Assembly (NCBI GenBank): GCA_934659415.1
Contig: CAKUHW010000065.1
Coordinates: 1-6,186, forward strand
Direction: 5' to 3'
Origin: an uncultured Oscillospiraceae bacterium
GTDB taxonomy: Bacteria > Bacillota > Clostridia > Oscillospirales > Oscillospiraceae
DNA: 6,186 nucleotides
The translations under genes and the position numbers were made by a program. Within the stretch, counting starts at the first letter, position 1, and every line of letters begins with the position of its first letter. The notes under the pieces are model-generated. The model ran no database searches and was not told the origin of the DNA. It saw only the letters and a program-made list of their open reading frames with translations. Below, in pieces: positions 1 through 5,759 of the stretch.

Positions 1-113
1 AAATGGGCGTACAGGCCGATGGTCTTTCCGGAGAGCGTGTCCAGCCGGGGAGAGAGGGGACGGGGCTGCTGTGCTTCCGAGGCAGCCCAGGGACTCAATA
101 CGGTATAGGTCAA
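1..113 (-). CDS. UGSC-family-like protein, N-terminal fragment (runs off left edge)
   Basis: Only the first 37 complete codons are in the window; the gene continues beyond base 1. Reading the minus strand from a TTG at 113-111 gives MTYTVLSPWAASEAQQ, then PRPLSPRLDTLSGKTIGLYA and HF at the edge. The stretch RLDTLSGKTIGL resembles the N-terminal signature of UGSC-family proteins, a family named for a Cys/Sec motif that lies further downstream and is not visible here; the biochemical role of the family is not well settled. The start is supported by an AGGAGG Shine-Dalgarno (complement of 122-127) eight bases upstream. A TG-n-TACCAT extended -10 on the minus strand (complement of about 170-178) with TTGTGC 18 bases before it is a weak promoter candidate. 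It is divergent from the LuxR-type regulator at 300, which makes it a plausible target of that regulator (inference). Coding on this strand is supported by the good RBS and family-like sequence; the family name rests on short similarity from memory. Confidence 0.6.
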   Translation of the reverse strand, partial: MTYTVLSPWAASEAQQPRPLSPRLDTLSGKTIGLYAH

Positions 114-135
114 AAACAGGACCTCCTTTCAGGAA

Positions 136-158
136 AATTGTGCGCAAGACACACAATT
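136..158. promoter_or_regulatory. Inverted repeat, possible operator
   Basis: AATTGTG (136-142) and CACAATT (152-158) form a perfect 7-bp inverted repeat with a 9-base spacer. It lies just upstream of the minus-strand Shine-Dalgarno of the UGSC-like gene and at the start of the divergent intergenic region. This is suitable for a dimeric regulator or for an RNA stem in the 5' leader of the minus-strand transcript. No protein can be assigned to it from sequence alone. Confidence 0.35.
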
Positions 159-176
159 CAACGAGGAGATGGTAGC

Positions 177-260
177 ATGAAGCTGTTAATGTGCACAACT
201 ACCGGAATCGGTAGTTTTTTGGCCGGAGACAGCAGAATGCACTTGACGGAGAGAGAATAA
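177..260 (+). CDS. Possible 27-residue small ORF upstream of the LuxR-type regulator
   Basis: An ATG at 177 is preceded by GAGGAG (163-168) at an ideal 8-base spacing and opens a 27-codon frame (begins MKLLMCTTTGIGSF, ends HLTERE) stopping at 258-260. An upstream in-frame extension exists, but it only overlaps the minus-strand UGSC-like gene and is not credible. I do not recognise the peptide: it has no signal sequence or membrane segment. The 197-220 hairpin with its T-run lies inside the frame, so translation through it could interfere with hairpin formation, as in attenuation. No convincing plus-strand promoter is visible upstream of 163, and the good RBS could be coincidental in purine-rich DNA. 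Treat as a candidate only. Confidence 0.25.
   Translation: MKLLMCTTTGIGSFLAGDSRMHLTERE
197..220 (+). terminator. Short hairpin with T-run: leader terminator or LuxR-type operator
   Basis: AACTACCG (197-204), loop GAAT (205-208) and CGGTAGTT (209-216) form a perfect 8-bp stem followed by T's to 220, the form of a rho-independent terminator on the plus strand. The DNA is equally an 18-bp palindrome, ACTACCG-N4-CGGTAGT (199-214 core), of the size bound by LuxR/GerE-type dimers. Its centre is about 70 bases upstream of the predicted start of the regulator transcript. Terminator and operator readings are both open; only one short stem and six T's support termination. Confidence 0.45.
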
Positions 261-271
261 TTGGCTATTTT
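243..271 (+). promoter_or_regulatory. Sigma-A-like promoter for the LuxR-type regulator
   Basis: TTGACG (243-248) is five of six to the -35 consensus. It is followed after exactly 17 bases by TATTTT (266-271), four of six to the -10. Transcription would begin near 278, giving a leader of about 22 bases with the GGGAGG Shine-Dalgarno (286-291) placed 8 bases before the TTG start at 300. A nearby TATAAC (271-276) is a better -10 by sequence but has no -35 at the right distance. Confidence 0.45.
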
Positions 272-299
272 ATAACAAAGATCGAGGGAGGCGGCAAAA

Positions 300-2573
300 T
301 TGGAGTTTTCTGCTTTTTTGGAGGAATTGGCACGAAACCACGGGGATCGGACGGCGCTGGTGGGCGATGGGGCGCAGATCTCGTATCCGGTGCTGCTCAG
401 AAGGGTAAATTCAGTCAGCCAGACGCTCTATTCCGGCGGCTGCCGGGCGGGAAGCCGGATCCTGACGGTGTGCTACGGCTGCCAGGAGTATGTGGAGCTG
501 CTGCTGGCCTGCGCGCAGCTGGGCGTTCAGCTGACGCTGATGAGCATTCGCGCCGGACGGGAGGAGATTCTGGAGGCCGTGCGCCGGATAGAGCCTGATT
601 TTGCCTTCCTCCTGCCCGAGGTGGCACAGGACCTGGGGGAGGAGCTCTTGAAGGTGATACCCCGGGAGCAGGTGGTCGTGTTCGGCCGGTGCGACCCTTA
701 TCTCTCCTACTCCCGCATGACCCTGAAGCACACGGCGGGCCCATTCCCGCCGGTCCCGGCTGACACGCCTGTGGTCAGCTCCCTGTACGGCGGGGCGGTC
801 ACCGATGTGCTCACCTACGGCGGGATGACGGAGTTTGCCGTGCGCAGCCTGCAGCCCAGGGGGGCTTCCCTGGGCGCGCTGATGCTGTGCATTCCATACA
901 TGGCGGTACGCTATGCGCTGGAGGTCCTGTATGGCCTTGCCCAGGGGCTGTGTCTGGTGCTCATCCGCCATGTCTCCCCCAAGAGCATTCTGCGCACGGC
1001 GGCCCGGTACCGGGTGACAGAGACCCTGATGACGCCGTCACTCCTCTCCGTGGTGGCCCGGGACGCTCTCTTTTTCCGCGGAGATCTGAAGGGGATCCGC
1101 GTTCTGCGCCTGGGCCTGGCCTATCTGGATGCGGATGCCATTGCAAATATCAGGACCCTCTTTTCGCCGGAGTGCGTCATCGTAAAGCACTTTCGGGAAC
1201 GGCGCCCCGCCACGCGCCTGACGCTGCCTGTCCGCGAGCTGGAGAGCGGCGGCGATGTGCTGCAGATGCGGGTCAACTCTGTGGGTCGGGCCGTTCCCGG
1301 AGCCGAGATCTGTGTGCTGGACCGGTCCGGAAGACCGCTGGAGGCGGAGTGCTGGGGCGATCTGTATGTCCGCTGGCCGCTGGAGAGCGAGGGGACGCTG
1401 CACAGCCTGGACGCCGTTGGCTGGATGGACCGGGAGGGCTTTGTGTACCTGAGCTACCGGAGTCTGCCGGAATATCTGAAGCTGCCGCCTCACATTGTGC
1501 GGGCGGTGGCGGGCGACCCGGAGCTGGACCGGGAGCAGCTGAAGCGCCAGCAGATCTCCCTGGCTATTTTTGACGAGATGCTGGAGGACTTCTCGCTGGC
1601 GGAGGCCGAGCCCAGCGTCCCCGAGGTGCGAAAGCGCCTGGCGGAATTCATCCTGACCCGCAGCCGGGCGGAGATCAACAGCATCGCCATCGTGTTTCCG
1701 CTCCAGGGGTCCAATCTGAAGCTGAACACCGGGGATGTGATGGGCGAGCTGGCCTCCACATCGGTGACGGAGCTGCCCCAGCGGTTTTATACCATCACGC
1801 CGGAGGGTGTGCGGGAGCTGCCCTGCAGCGTGCCGGGCTTTCCGGACGGCCTGACGGTGTGGTACTATCCCCTGCACACCCTGCGGGGCAGACTGATCGG
1901 TGAGGTCTATTTTGCGCTCAAGGAGCAGGGAGACCTGGATGAAGAGCGCAGGCTGCACCTGTATGCCGCGGTGCGGCATCTGCAGTCCTGTCTGTCCAGC
2001 GTGGAACGGCGCATTCAGGCAGAGACTATGCTGGACCTGATGAAGGCGGCGCTGGATCTGGTGAGCGACGGTGTGGGCATCAGCGATATCGGCTTCAGCC
2101 CGGCGCTGCTCTACAGCAACCGCTCATCGGCCGAGCTGATCAGTAAGGGCAAGACGGACCGGGCCTTCGGCGAACTGCTGGAGCGCAGCCAGACCCAGAA
2201 CATGAACAATCTCCGCTATGGAGCCAGGGACAGGAGCTCCAGCTCCTACTACTATCCGGACGCCGAGGGGAGAAATATCTGGGTGAGCTACGCCGCGCAG
2301 CGGGTCCGGCTGGGGGATGAGGACTATGCCATCTGCATCAGCAATACCCGCAAGGACGAAAACTGGTCGGCCGAGCACCTGCAGGGGCTGCTGAGCGACC
2401 GGGAGATCGCCGTACTGGAGGTGGTCAGCGCGGGGCTCAGCAGCAGGGAGGCGGCCCGCCGCCTGAATGTATCCGACAACACGATCAAGTACCATCTCTC
2501 TCATATTTACGCCAAACTCGGAGTGAAAAACCGGGCAGAGCTGCTGTCCAGCACCTACCTGAACCGGCGCTGA
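300..2573 (+). CDS. LuxR-family regulator with degenerate adenylate-forming (AMP-binding-like) sensor domain
   Basis: Probable cytoplasmic transcription factor of 757 residues. Residues about 1-410 follow the order of an acyl-CoA synthetase/adenylation domain: an N-terminal helix and DRTALVGDG (15-25), a middle block IPYMAVRYALEVLYGLAQG, and SLDAVGWMDREGFVYLSYRS (about 369-388), equivalent to the TGD...D..G(Y/F)..GR region. The ATP-binding loop expected near 158-170 (T/S-SGTTG-PK) reads SSLYGGAVTDVL, the YGPTE-like motif is absent, and the small C-terminal adenylation subdomain is missing. Catalysis is therefore unlikely and ligand (acid or acyl-CoA) sensing is inferred. Residues about 440-572 look GAF-like and 577-685 PAS-like (weak, by pattern). 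Residues 698-750 (LSDREIAVLEVVSAG..., DNTIKYHLSHIYAKLGVKNR) are a clear GerE/LuxR helix-turn-helix. TTG start: GGGAGG (286-291) with 8-base spacing, and the fold begins right there. Divergent from the UGSC-like gene, its likely target. Confidence 0.85.
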   Translation: MEFSAFLEELARNHGDRTALVGDGAQISYPVLLRRVNSVSQTLYSGGCRAGSRILTVCYGCQEYVELLLACAQLGVQLTLMSIRAGREEILEAVRRIEPDFAFLLPEVAQDLGEELLKVIPREQVVVFGRCDPYLSYSRMTLKHTAGPFPPVPADTPVVSSLYGGAVTDVLTYGGMTEFAVRSLQPRGASLGALMLCIPYMAVRYALEVLYGLAQGLCLVLIRHVSPKSILRTAARYRVTETLMTPSLLSVVARDALFFRGDLKGIRVLRLGLAYLDADAIANIRTLFSPECVIVKHFRERRPATRLTLPVRELESGGDVLQMRVNSVGRAVPGAEICVLDRSGRPLEAECWGDLYVRWPLESEGTLHSLDAVGWMDREGFVYLSYRSLPEYLKLPPHIVRAVAGDPELDREQLKRQQISLAIFDEMLEDFSLAEAEPSVPEVRKRLAEFILTRSRAEINSIAIVFPLQGSNLKLNTGDVMGELASTSVTELPQRFYTITPEGVRELPCSVPGFPDGLTVWYYPLHTLRGRLIGEVYFALKEQGDLDEERRLHLYAAVRHLQSCLSSVERRIQAETMLDLMKAALDLVSDGVGISDIGFSPALLYSNRSSAELISKGKTDRAFGELLERSQTQNMNNLRYGARDRSSSSYYYPDAEGRNIWVSYAAQRVRLGDEDYAICISNTRKDENWSAEHLQGLLSDREIAVLEVVSAGLSSREAARRLNVSDNTIKYHLSHIYAKLGVKNRAELLSSTYLNRR

Positions 2574-2577
2574 TATG

Positions 2578-2631
2578 AAAAGCGCCTCCCAGAGTTTTCC
2601 GCGGCTCGCGGCGAACTCTGGGGGCGCTTTT
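2578..2631. terminator. Long hairpin terminator between convergent genes
   Basis: The arms 2578-2596 and 2614-2631 pair over about 18 bp (AAAAGCGCC, bulged T at 2587, CCCAGAGTT against AACTCTGGGGGCGCTTTT). An inner CCGC/GCGG stem (2599-2602 with 2608-2611) extends the hairpin. It ends in T's on the plus strand and, because the left arm starts with AAAA, in T's on the minus strand too. It begins five bases after the regulator's stop and ends 30 bases before the stop of the oppositely oriented TetR gene, so it probably terminates both. Confidence 0.9.
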
Positions 2632-2661
2632 GTGATTTGCGCAAAAAGGGACGGCCTGCGG

Positions 2662-3249
2662 CTATTCGTAGGCGCGCAGCAGCCGCAGGGCAAACTTGTC
2701 CACCGCCTCCCGCAGATCGTAGCTGTACTGCATGGTGCACCAGTGGTAGATCAGGCCGCGGATGGCGATCATCAGGTACTCGGCGATCTCCTCGGCGGTG
2801 TCGCTGCCGGTCAGCTCGCCCCTGGACAGGCCGAAGCGGATGGCATGAATCAGGGTGTCCAGCATGCCATGGTCGTTGGAGCGGTTGAAGAAGGGGTTGT
2901 CCGGGTTGTAGAGCAGCTTGGTCATCTTCCGGTCGGTGAACTCATCGTTATAGCGGGCATATGCGCTGAAAAAGGCCATAATGCGGGCATGGGCGGTGGG
3001 CTGGGTCATGGTGGGGGCGACGGTGTCCACAAAGTACTGGTCCGCAATGCGGTAGGTCTCGTAGAAGACCTCCATCTTTGTGCTGTAGTATTTGTAAAAC
3101 GTCCCCACTGAGACCTGGGCCCGGGATACGATCTCCCGCACGGTGATGTCTTCAAAATCCTTTTCCCGCAACAGGGATACGGCGGCGTCAAACAGGCGGT
3201 CCTTGGTCTGCTCTGCCTGAAGCTGCCGCTTGGTCTTGCTGGGCTCCAC
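2662..3249 (-). CDS. TetR/AcrR-family transcriptional regulator
   Basis: A 195-residue protein, normal for TetR-type repressors, read from a GTG at 3249-3247. Residues about 9-60 form the DNA-binding domain: QTKDRLFDAAVSLLREKDFE, then DITVREIVSRAQVSVGTFYK and YYSTKMEVFYE, matching the TetR helix-turn-helix with its typical VGTFYKYY recognition segment. The rest is a helical ligand-binding and dimerisation domain with no recognisable ligand signature. The frame stays open upstream to an ATG at 3414, but that extension would cross this gene's own promoter. The GTG is preferred because GGAGAGG (complement of 3260-3266) sits ten bases before it and the protein then starts at the usual distance before the HTH. 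Convergent with the LuxR-type gene and divergent from aroF; control of itself and possibly of the aro operon is suggested by position only. Confidence 0.88.
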   Translation of the reverse strand: MEPSKTKRQLQAEQTKDRLFDAAVSLLREKDFEDITVREIVSRAQVSVGTFYKYYSTKMEVFYETYRIADQYFVDTVAPTMTQPTAHARIMAFFSAYARYNDEFTDRKMTKLLYNPDNPFFNRSNDHGMLDTLIHAIRFGLSRGELTGSDTAEEIAEYLMIAIRGLIYHWCTMQYSYDLREAVDKFALRLLRAYE

Positions 3250-3286
3250 AGCTGCACTTCCTCTCCGGCGGCATATTACTGTTCTT

Positions 3287-3315
3287 ATTATACGGGATTT
3301 TTCGGCCGCTTGCAA
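3287..3315 (-). promoter_or_regulatory. Promoter of the TetR gene
   Basis: On the minus strand, TTGCAA (complement of 3310-3315) is followed after 17 bases by a perfect TATAAT (complement of 3287-3292). The transcript would start near 3280 and reach the GTG at 3249 with a leader of about 30 bases containing the GGAGAGG site. Confidence 0.75.
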
Positions 3316-3356
3316 GGGAAACAGACCCGGTTCTCCCCCATGGGAGGAAAAAATGC

Positions 3357-3385
3357 TTGCAATTTTGCACCGGTGGGGATATACT
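3357..3385 (+). promoter_or_regulatory. Promoter of the aro operon leader
   Basis: TTGCAA (3357-3362), 17 bases, then TATACT (3380-3385): a good sigma-A-like promoter pointing toward aroF. The start would be near 3392, leaving about 230 bases of leader before the aroF ATG, which hold a leader peptide ORF and a terminator hairpin. The -35 is identical to that of the divergent TetR promoter, and both lie in the same 8-mer GCTTGCAA. Confidence 0.7.
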
Positions 3386-3416
3386 GTCCTCATCCTGGAA
3401 TGACGAGGCAGCAAAG

Positions 3417-3509
3417 ATGATACCTGTACGCGGCAGCTTTACCCGGTTTTTTGGCTGGACCCGATTTATCGGGGCCGGCATTTTCGGCGTGGAGCTGCGG
3501 TGGGCGTGA
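3417..3509 (+). CDS. Phe/Trp-rich leader peptide of the aroF attenuator
   Basis: A 30-codon ORF opens at ATG 3417, eight bases after GAGG (3405-3408) and about 25 bases after the predicted transcription start. The peptide reads MIPVRGSFTRFFGWTRFIGA followed by GIFGVELRWA: five Phe (8, 11, 12, 17, 23) and two Trp (14, 29) in 30 residues, with no Tyr. Such enrichment just before a terminator hairpin and an aromatic-pathway gene is the classic form of a pheL/trpL-type leader, where a ribosome stalled on scarce Phe- or Trp-tRNA prevents termination. It has no function of its own to be expected as a protein. A six-codon ATG frame at 3400 ends in an ATGA overlap with this start but lacks its own RBS. 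The peptide is not similar in sequence to known leaders that I recall; the call rests on composition and position. Confidence 0.72.
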   Translation: MIPVRGSFTRFFGWTRFIGAGIFGVELRWA

Positions 3510-3572
3510 AGGGGAATCTCCGGGGGACCGGGTTGCCAGTCAGGACGATCGTATGTGCTCATTGACACGCCG
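3485..3572 (+). promoter_or_regulatory. Candidate antiterminator pairing in the aroF leader
   Basis: CGGCGTGGAGC (3485-3495), inside codons 23-27 of the leader peptide, can pair with CACGCCG (3566-3572) plus GCTC (3557-3560): eleven Watson-Crick pairs with a five-base bulge (3561-3565). This would use the left arm and loop of the terminator hairpin and so exclude it. A ribosome stalled at Phe 11/12 or 17 leaves 3485-3495 free, while one reaching the stop at 3507-3509 would at least partly mask it. A second shorter option is GGCGTG (3503-3508) with CACGCC (3566-3571). Upstream, ACCCGGT (3441-3447) can pair with ACCGGGT (3527-3533). No folding energy was computed. Confidence 0.45.
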
Positions 3573-3596
3573 CTGTGTCAATGGGCCTTTATTTTT
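3557..3596 (+). terminator. Attenuator terminator before aroF
   Basis: GCTCATTGACAC (3557-3568) and GTGTCAATGGGC (3575-3586) form a 12-bp stem (one G-T pair) with a six-base loop, followed by TTTATTTTT (3588-3596). It ends about 27 bases before the aroF ATG and 48 bases after the leader peptide stop, so with no other gene upstream on this strand it can only terminate the aro leader transcript. Confidence 0.8.
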
Positions 3597-3623
3597 GCTT
3601 TGGACCGGAAGGAATGAGGATCT

Positions 3624-4640
3624 ATGGTCATTGTAATGAAGCCGGGTACAGACCTGGACAAGATTCAGGCGCTGGCCGCACAGATGGAGCGCGAGTACGG
3701 CGTCAGGGTGGGAATCACCAACGGCGTCGGCTGCTCGATTCTGGGCCTTGTGGGGGATACTACCCATATCGACATGGGCAAGCTGACGCTGAACACCGAT
3801 GTGGAACGGGTCATGCGGGTCCAGGAGCCGTATAAAAAGGCCAACCGGAAGTTCCATCCGGAGGATACGGTGGTGGACGTGGGGGGCGTCAAGGTGGGCG
3901 GAGGCACATTTACTGTGATCGCCGGGCCCTGCTCGGTGGAGAGCCGGGAGCAGCTTACCTCCGTGGCCCGGGATGTGGAGGCGGCCGGAGCCAGGCTGCT
4001 GCGGGGCGGCGCATTCAAGCCCCGCACCTCACCCTATTCCTTCCAGGGGATGGGCACGGACGGCCTGGAGCTGCTGCTGGAGGCGAAGCGGGCCACCGGA
4101 CTGCCCGTGGTCACCGAGCTGATGAGCCCGAAGTACTGCCAGCTCTTCGAAGAGAAGGTGGACCTGGTACAGATCGGCGCCCGCAATATGCAGAATTTCG
4201 ACCTGCTCAAAGAGGCGGGGAAAATGACCAGGCCGATCCTGCTCAAGCGCGGACTGGCCAACACCTATGAGGAGTGGATCATGTCGGCGGAGTATATCAT
4301 GGCGGCGGGCAACGAGAACGTGATCCTGTGCGAGCGGGGCGTGCGTACGTTCGAGACTTACACCCGCAATACGCTGGACCTCTCCGCCATTCCCGCGGTG
4401 CGGGAGATGAGCCACCTGCCCATTATCGTGGATCCCTCTCACGCGGCGGGGATGTACCGCATGGTGGAGCCTCTGGCCATGGCGGCCTGCGCCGTCGGGG
4501 CGGACGGGCTGATGATCGAGGTCCACAACGACCCGCCCCATGCCAAATGTGACGGCCAGCAGTCTCTCACGCCGGAGAAATTCAGCCGCCTGATGACCCG
4601 CCTGGCGCCGCTGGCGGAGCTGATGGGGAAGCGGCTGTGA
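3624..4640 (+). CDS. aroF: 3-deoxy-7-phosphoheptulonate (DAHP) synthase, ferredoxin-like-domain type
   Basis: Catalyses condensation of phosphoenolpyruvate with erythrose 4-phosphate, the first step of the shikimate pathway, in the cytoplasm. The 338 residues match the type I-beta enzymes of Thermotoga/Bacillus-like bacteria. Residues 1-70 are the N-terminal ferredoxin-like domain (MVIVMKPGTD...), followed by the TIM barrel with IAGPCSVES (99-107; Cys103 metal ligand), LLRGGAFKPRTSPYSFQG (125-142), IGARNMQN (184-191), LLKRG (206-210), CERGVRTFE (236-244), DPSHAAG (270-276; His273) and IEVHNDPPHAKCDG (298-311; Glu299, Asp310). All four metal ligands are present. In characterised relatives the N-terminal domain mediates inhibition by Tyr and/or Phe. 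Start: ATG with GGAAGGA (3607-3613) about ten bases upstream. First gene of the operon with aroB; expression probably limited by the upstream attenuator. Confidence 0.97.
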   Translation: MVIVMKPGTDLDKIQALAAQMEREYGVRVGITNGVGCSILGLVGDTTHIDMGKLTLNTDVERVMRVQEPYKKANRKFHPEDTVVDVGGVKVGGGTFTVIAGPCSVESREQLTSVARDVEAAGARLLRGGAFKPRTSPYSFQGMGTDGLELLLEAKRATGLPVVTELMSPKYCQLFEEKVDLVQIGARNMQNFDLLKEAGKMTRPILLKRGLANTYEEWIMSAEYIMAAGNENVILCERGVRTFETYTRNTLDLSAIPAVREMSHLPIIVDPSHAAGMYRMVEPLAMAACAVGADGLMIEVHNDPPHAKCDGQQSLTPEKFSRLMTRLAPLAELMGKRL

Positions 4641-4650
4641 GGGGCGCGGG

Positions 4651-5739
4651 ATGACGAAGCTGAACGTAGCGCTGCCGGGCCGGGAGTATGATATCCTGAT
4701 CGAAGCCGGGCTGCTGGATCAGGCGGGCGGGCAGATCCGGGCCGTGCTGCCCGGGGCGGAGCGGATCTTTGTGGTGACGGATACCAACGTGGCGCCCCTG
4801 TACCGGGACCGGCTGGAGAAAAGCCTTGCCGGGGCAGGGTTCCGCACAGCCTTCTGCGCGGTCCCCGCGGGGGAGCGGAGCAAGTCTCCGGCCCAGCTGG
4901 CCCATCTGTGGGAGAATATGATGGGGTTTGGCCTGACCCGCACCGATGCCGTGGCTGCGCTGGGCGGCGGCGTGGTGGGAGACCTGGCGGGCTTTGCCGC
5001 TGCCACCATCCTGCGGGGCGTGGCGTTTGTCCAGCTTCCCACTACGCTGCTGGCCCAGGTGGACGCCTCTGTGGGGGGGAAGGTGGCCGTGGATCTGGTC
5101 CACGGGAAAAATCTGGCAGGTGCCTTCTGGCAGCCTCGGCTGGTGCTGATGGACCCGGAAACGCTGGATACCCTGCCGGACCGGGCTTTTTCCGACGGCA
5201 TGGCGGAGGTCATCAAATACGGGTGCATCGCGGACCGCGCATTTTTTGATTTTCTCTGCGCCCATGCCTCCAGGCGGGCGGTCATGGCAGAGATCGGCCA
5301 TGTGCTGTACACCTGCTGTGATATCAAGCGTGGCATTGTGGCGGCGGATGAGCGGGATACCGGGCAGCGGATGCTGCTGAACTTTGGTCATACGGTGGGC
5401 CACGCCTTCGAGCTGTCCGGAAACTATGAGAAATGGACCCACGGTCAGGCAGTGGCTGCGGGCATGGTGTGCGCTGCCCGCATGGGCGCTGCCCTGAAGG
5501 CAGGGCCCGGGGATGAGAGCGAGCTTCGCCTGCTCTCCGGCCTGCTCACCGCCTTCGACCTGCCCACGCACCTTCCCTGCAGCTGGGAGGCGGCCGAGCA
5601 GGCGGTCTGCCGGGACAAGAAGGGAGCCGGGGGGGACCTCACCATGATTTTTCTGGAGAAGCTCGGAAAGGCGGTCCCGGTCAGGCTGGAGAAGGAAGCG
5701 GTCCTGCGGCATCTGAAGACATACCTCGGCGATCAATGA
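4651..5739 (+). CDS. aroB: 3-dehydroquinate synthase
   Basis: Converts DAHP to 3-dehydroquinate, the second shikimate-pathway step; NAD- and divalent-metal-dependent, cytoplasmic. The 362-residue length is normal. The NAD-binding signature GGGVVGDLAGFAAA (105-118) is followed by FVQLPTTLLAQVDASVGGK (126-144; Asp138, Lys144), NLAGAFWQP (154-162), FSDGMAEVIKYG (180-191), NFGHTVGHAFE (244-254) and HGQAVAAGM (264-272). The three metal ligands by family comparison are Glu186, His247 and His264, all present, so it should be active. GAGGGG (4639-4644), overlapping the aroF stop, is its Shine-Dalgarno. It starts ten bases after aroF, so the two are surely co-transcribed. A long open frame on the opposite strand is a GC-rich shadow. 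Confidence 0.98.
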   Translation: MTKLNVALPGREYDILIEAGLLDQAGGQIRAVLPGAERIFVVTDTNVAPLYRDRLEKSLAGAGFRTAFCAVPAGERSKSPAQLAHLWENMMGFGLTRTDAVAALGGGVVGDLAGFAAATILRGVAFVQLPTTLLAQVDASVGGKVAVDLVHGKNLAGAFWQPRLVLMDPETLDTLPDRAFSDGMAEVIKYGCIADRAFFDFLCAHASRRAVMAEIGHVLYTCCDIKRGIVAADERDTGQRMLLNFGHTVGHAFELSGNYEKWTHGQAVAAGMVCAARMGAALKAGPGDESELRLLSGLLTAFDLPTHLPCSWEAAEQAVCRDKKGAGGDLTMIFLEKLGKAVPVRLEKEAVLRHLKTYLGDQ

Positions 5740-5759
5740 AACAGAGAGGAACAGATACG

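Noticed and set aside
3..260. 85-codon plus-strand ORF across the left end
   Set aside because: Its first part is antisense to the UGSC-like coding start and it has no RBS at its own ATG; only the last 27 codons have an RBS and are listed as a weak candidate.
1038..1979. Minus-strand ORF of 313 codons and other frames within the LuxR-type gene
   Set aside because: Composition is typical of antisense shadows (His, Gln, Arg, Pro) and the plus-strand protein has recognisable domains throughout.
2575..3111. Plus-strand ORF opposite the TetR gene
   Set aside because: It starts inside the terminator hairpin, has no RBS and is antisense to a clear TetR protein.
3250..3414. N-terminal extension of the TetR protein to the ATG at 3414
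   Set aside because: The extension would be encoded upstream of and across a strong TATAAT promoter and lacks an RBS; the GTG at 3249 has both RBS and normal family length.
3392..3623. T-box riboswitch in the aroF leader
   Set aside because: No T-box core (the conserved GGUGGNACCGCG-like antiterminator sequence) or AG-bulge stem could be found, while a Phe-rich leader ORF explains the region better.
4582..5736. Long minus-strand ORF opposite aroB (384 codons)
   Set aside because: It mirrors the codon pattern of aroB in GC-rich DNA, is rich in His/Gln/Arg/Pro with no family resemblance, and aroB is unambiguous.
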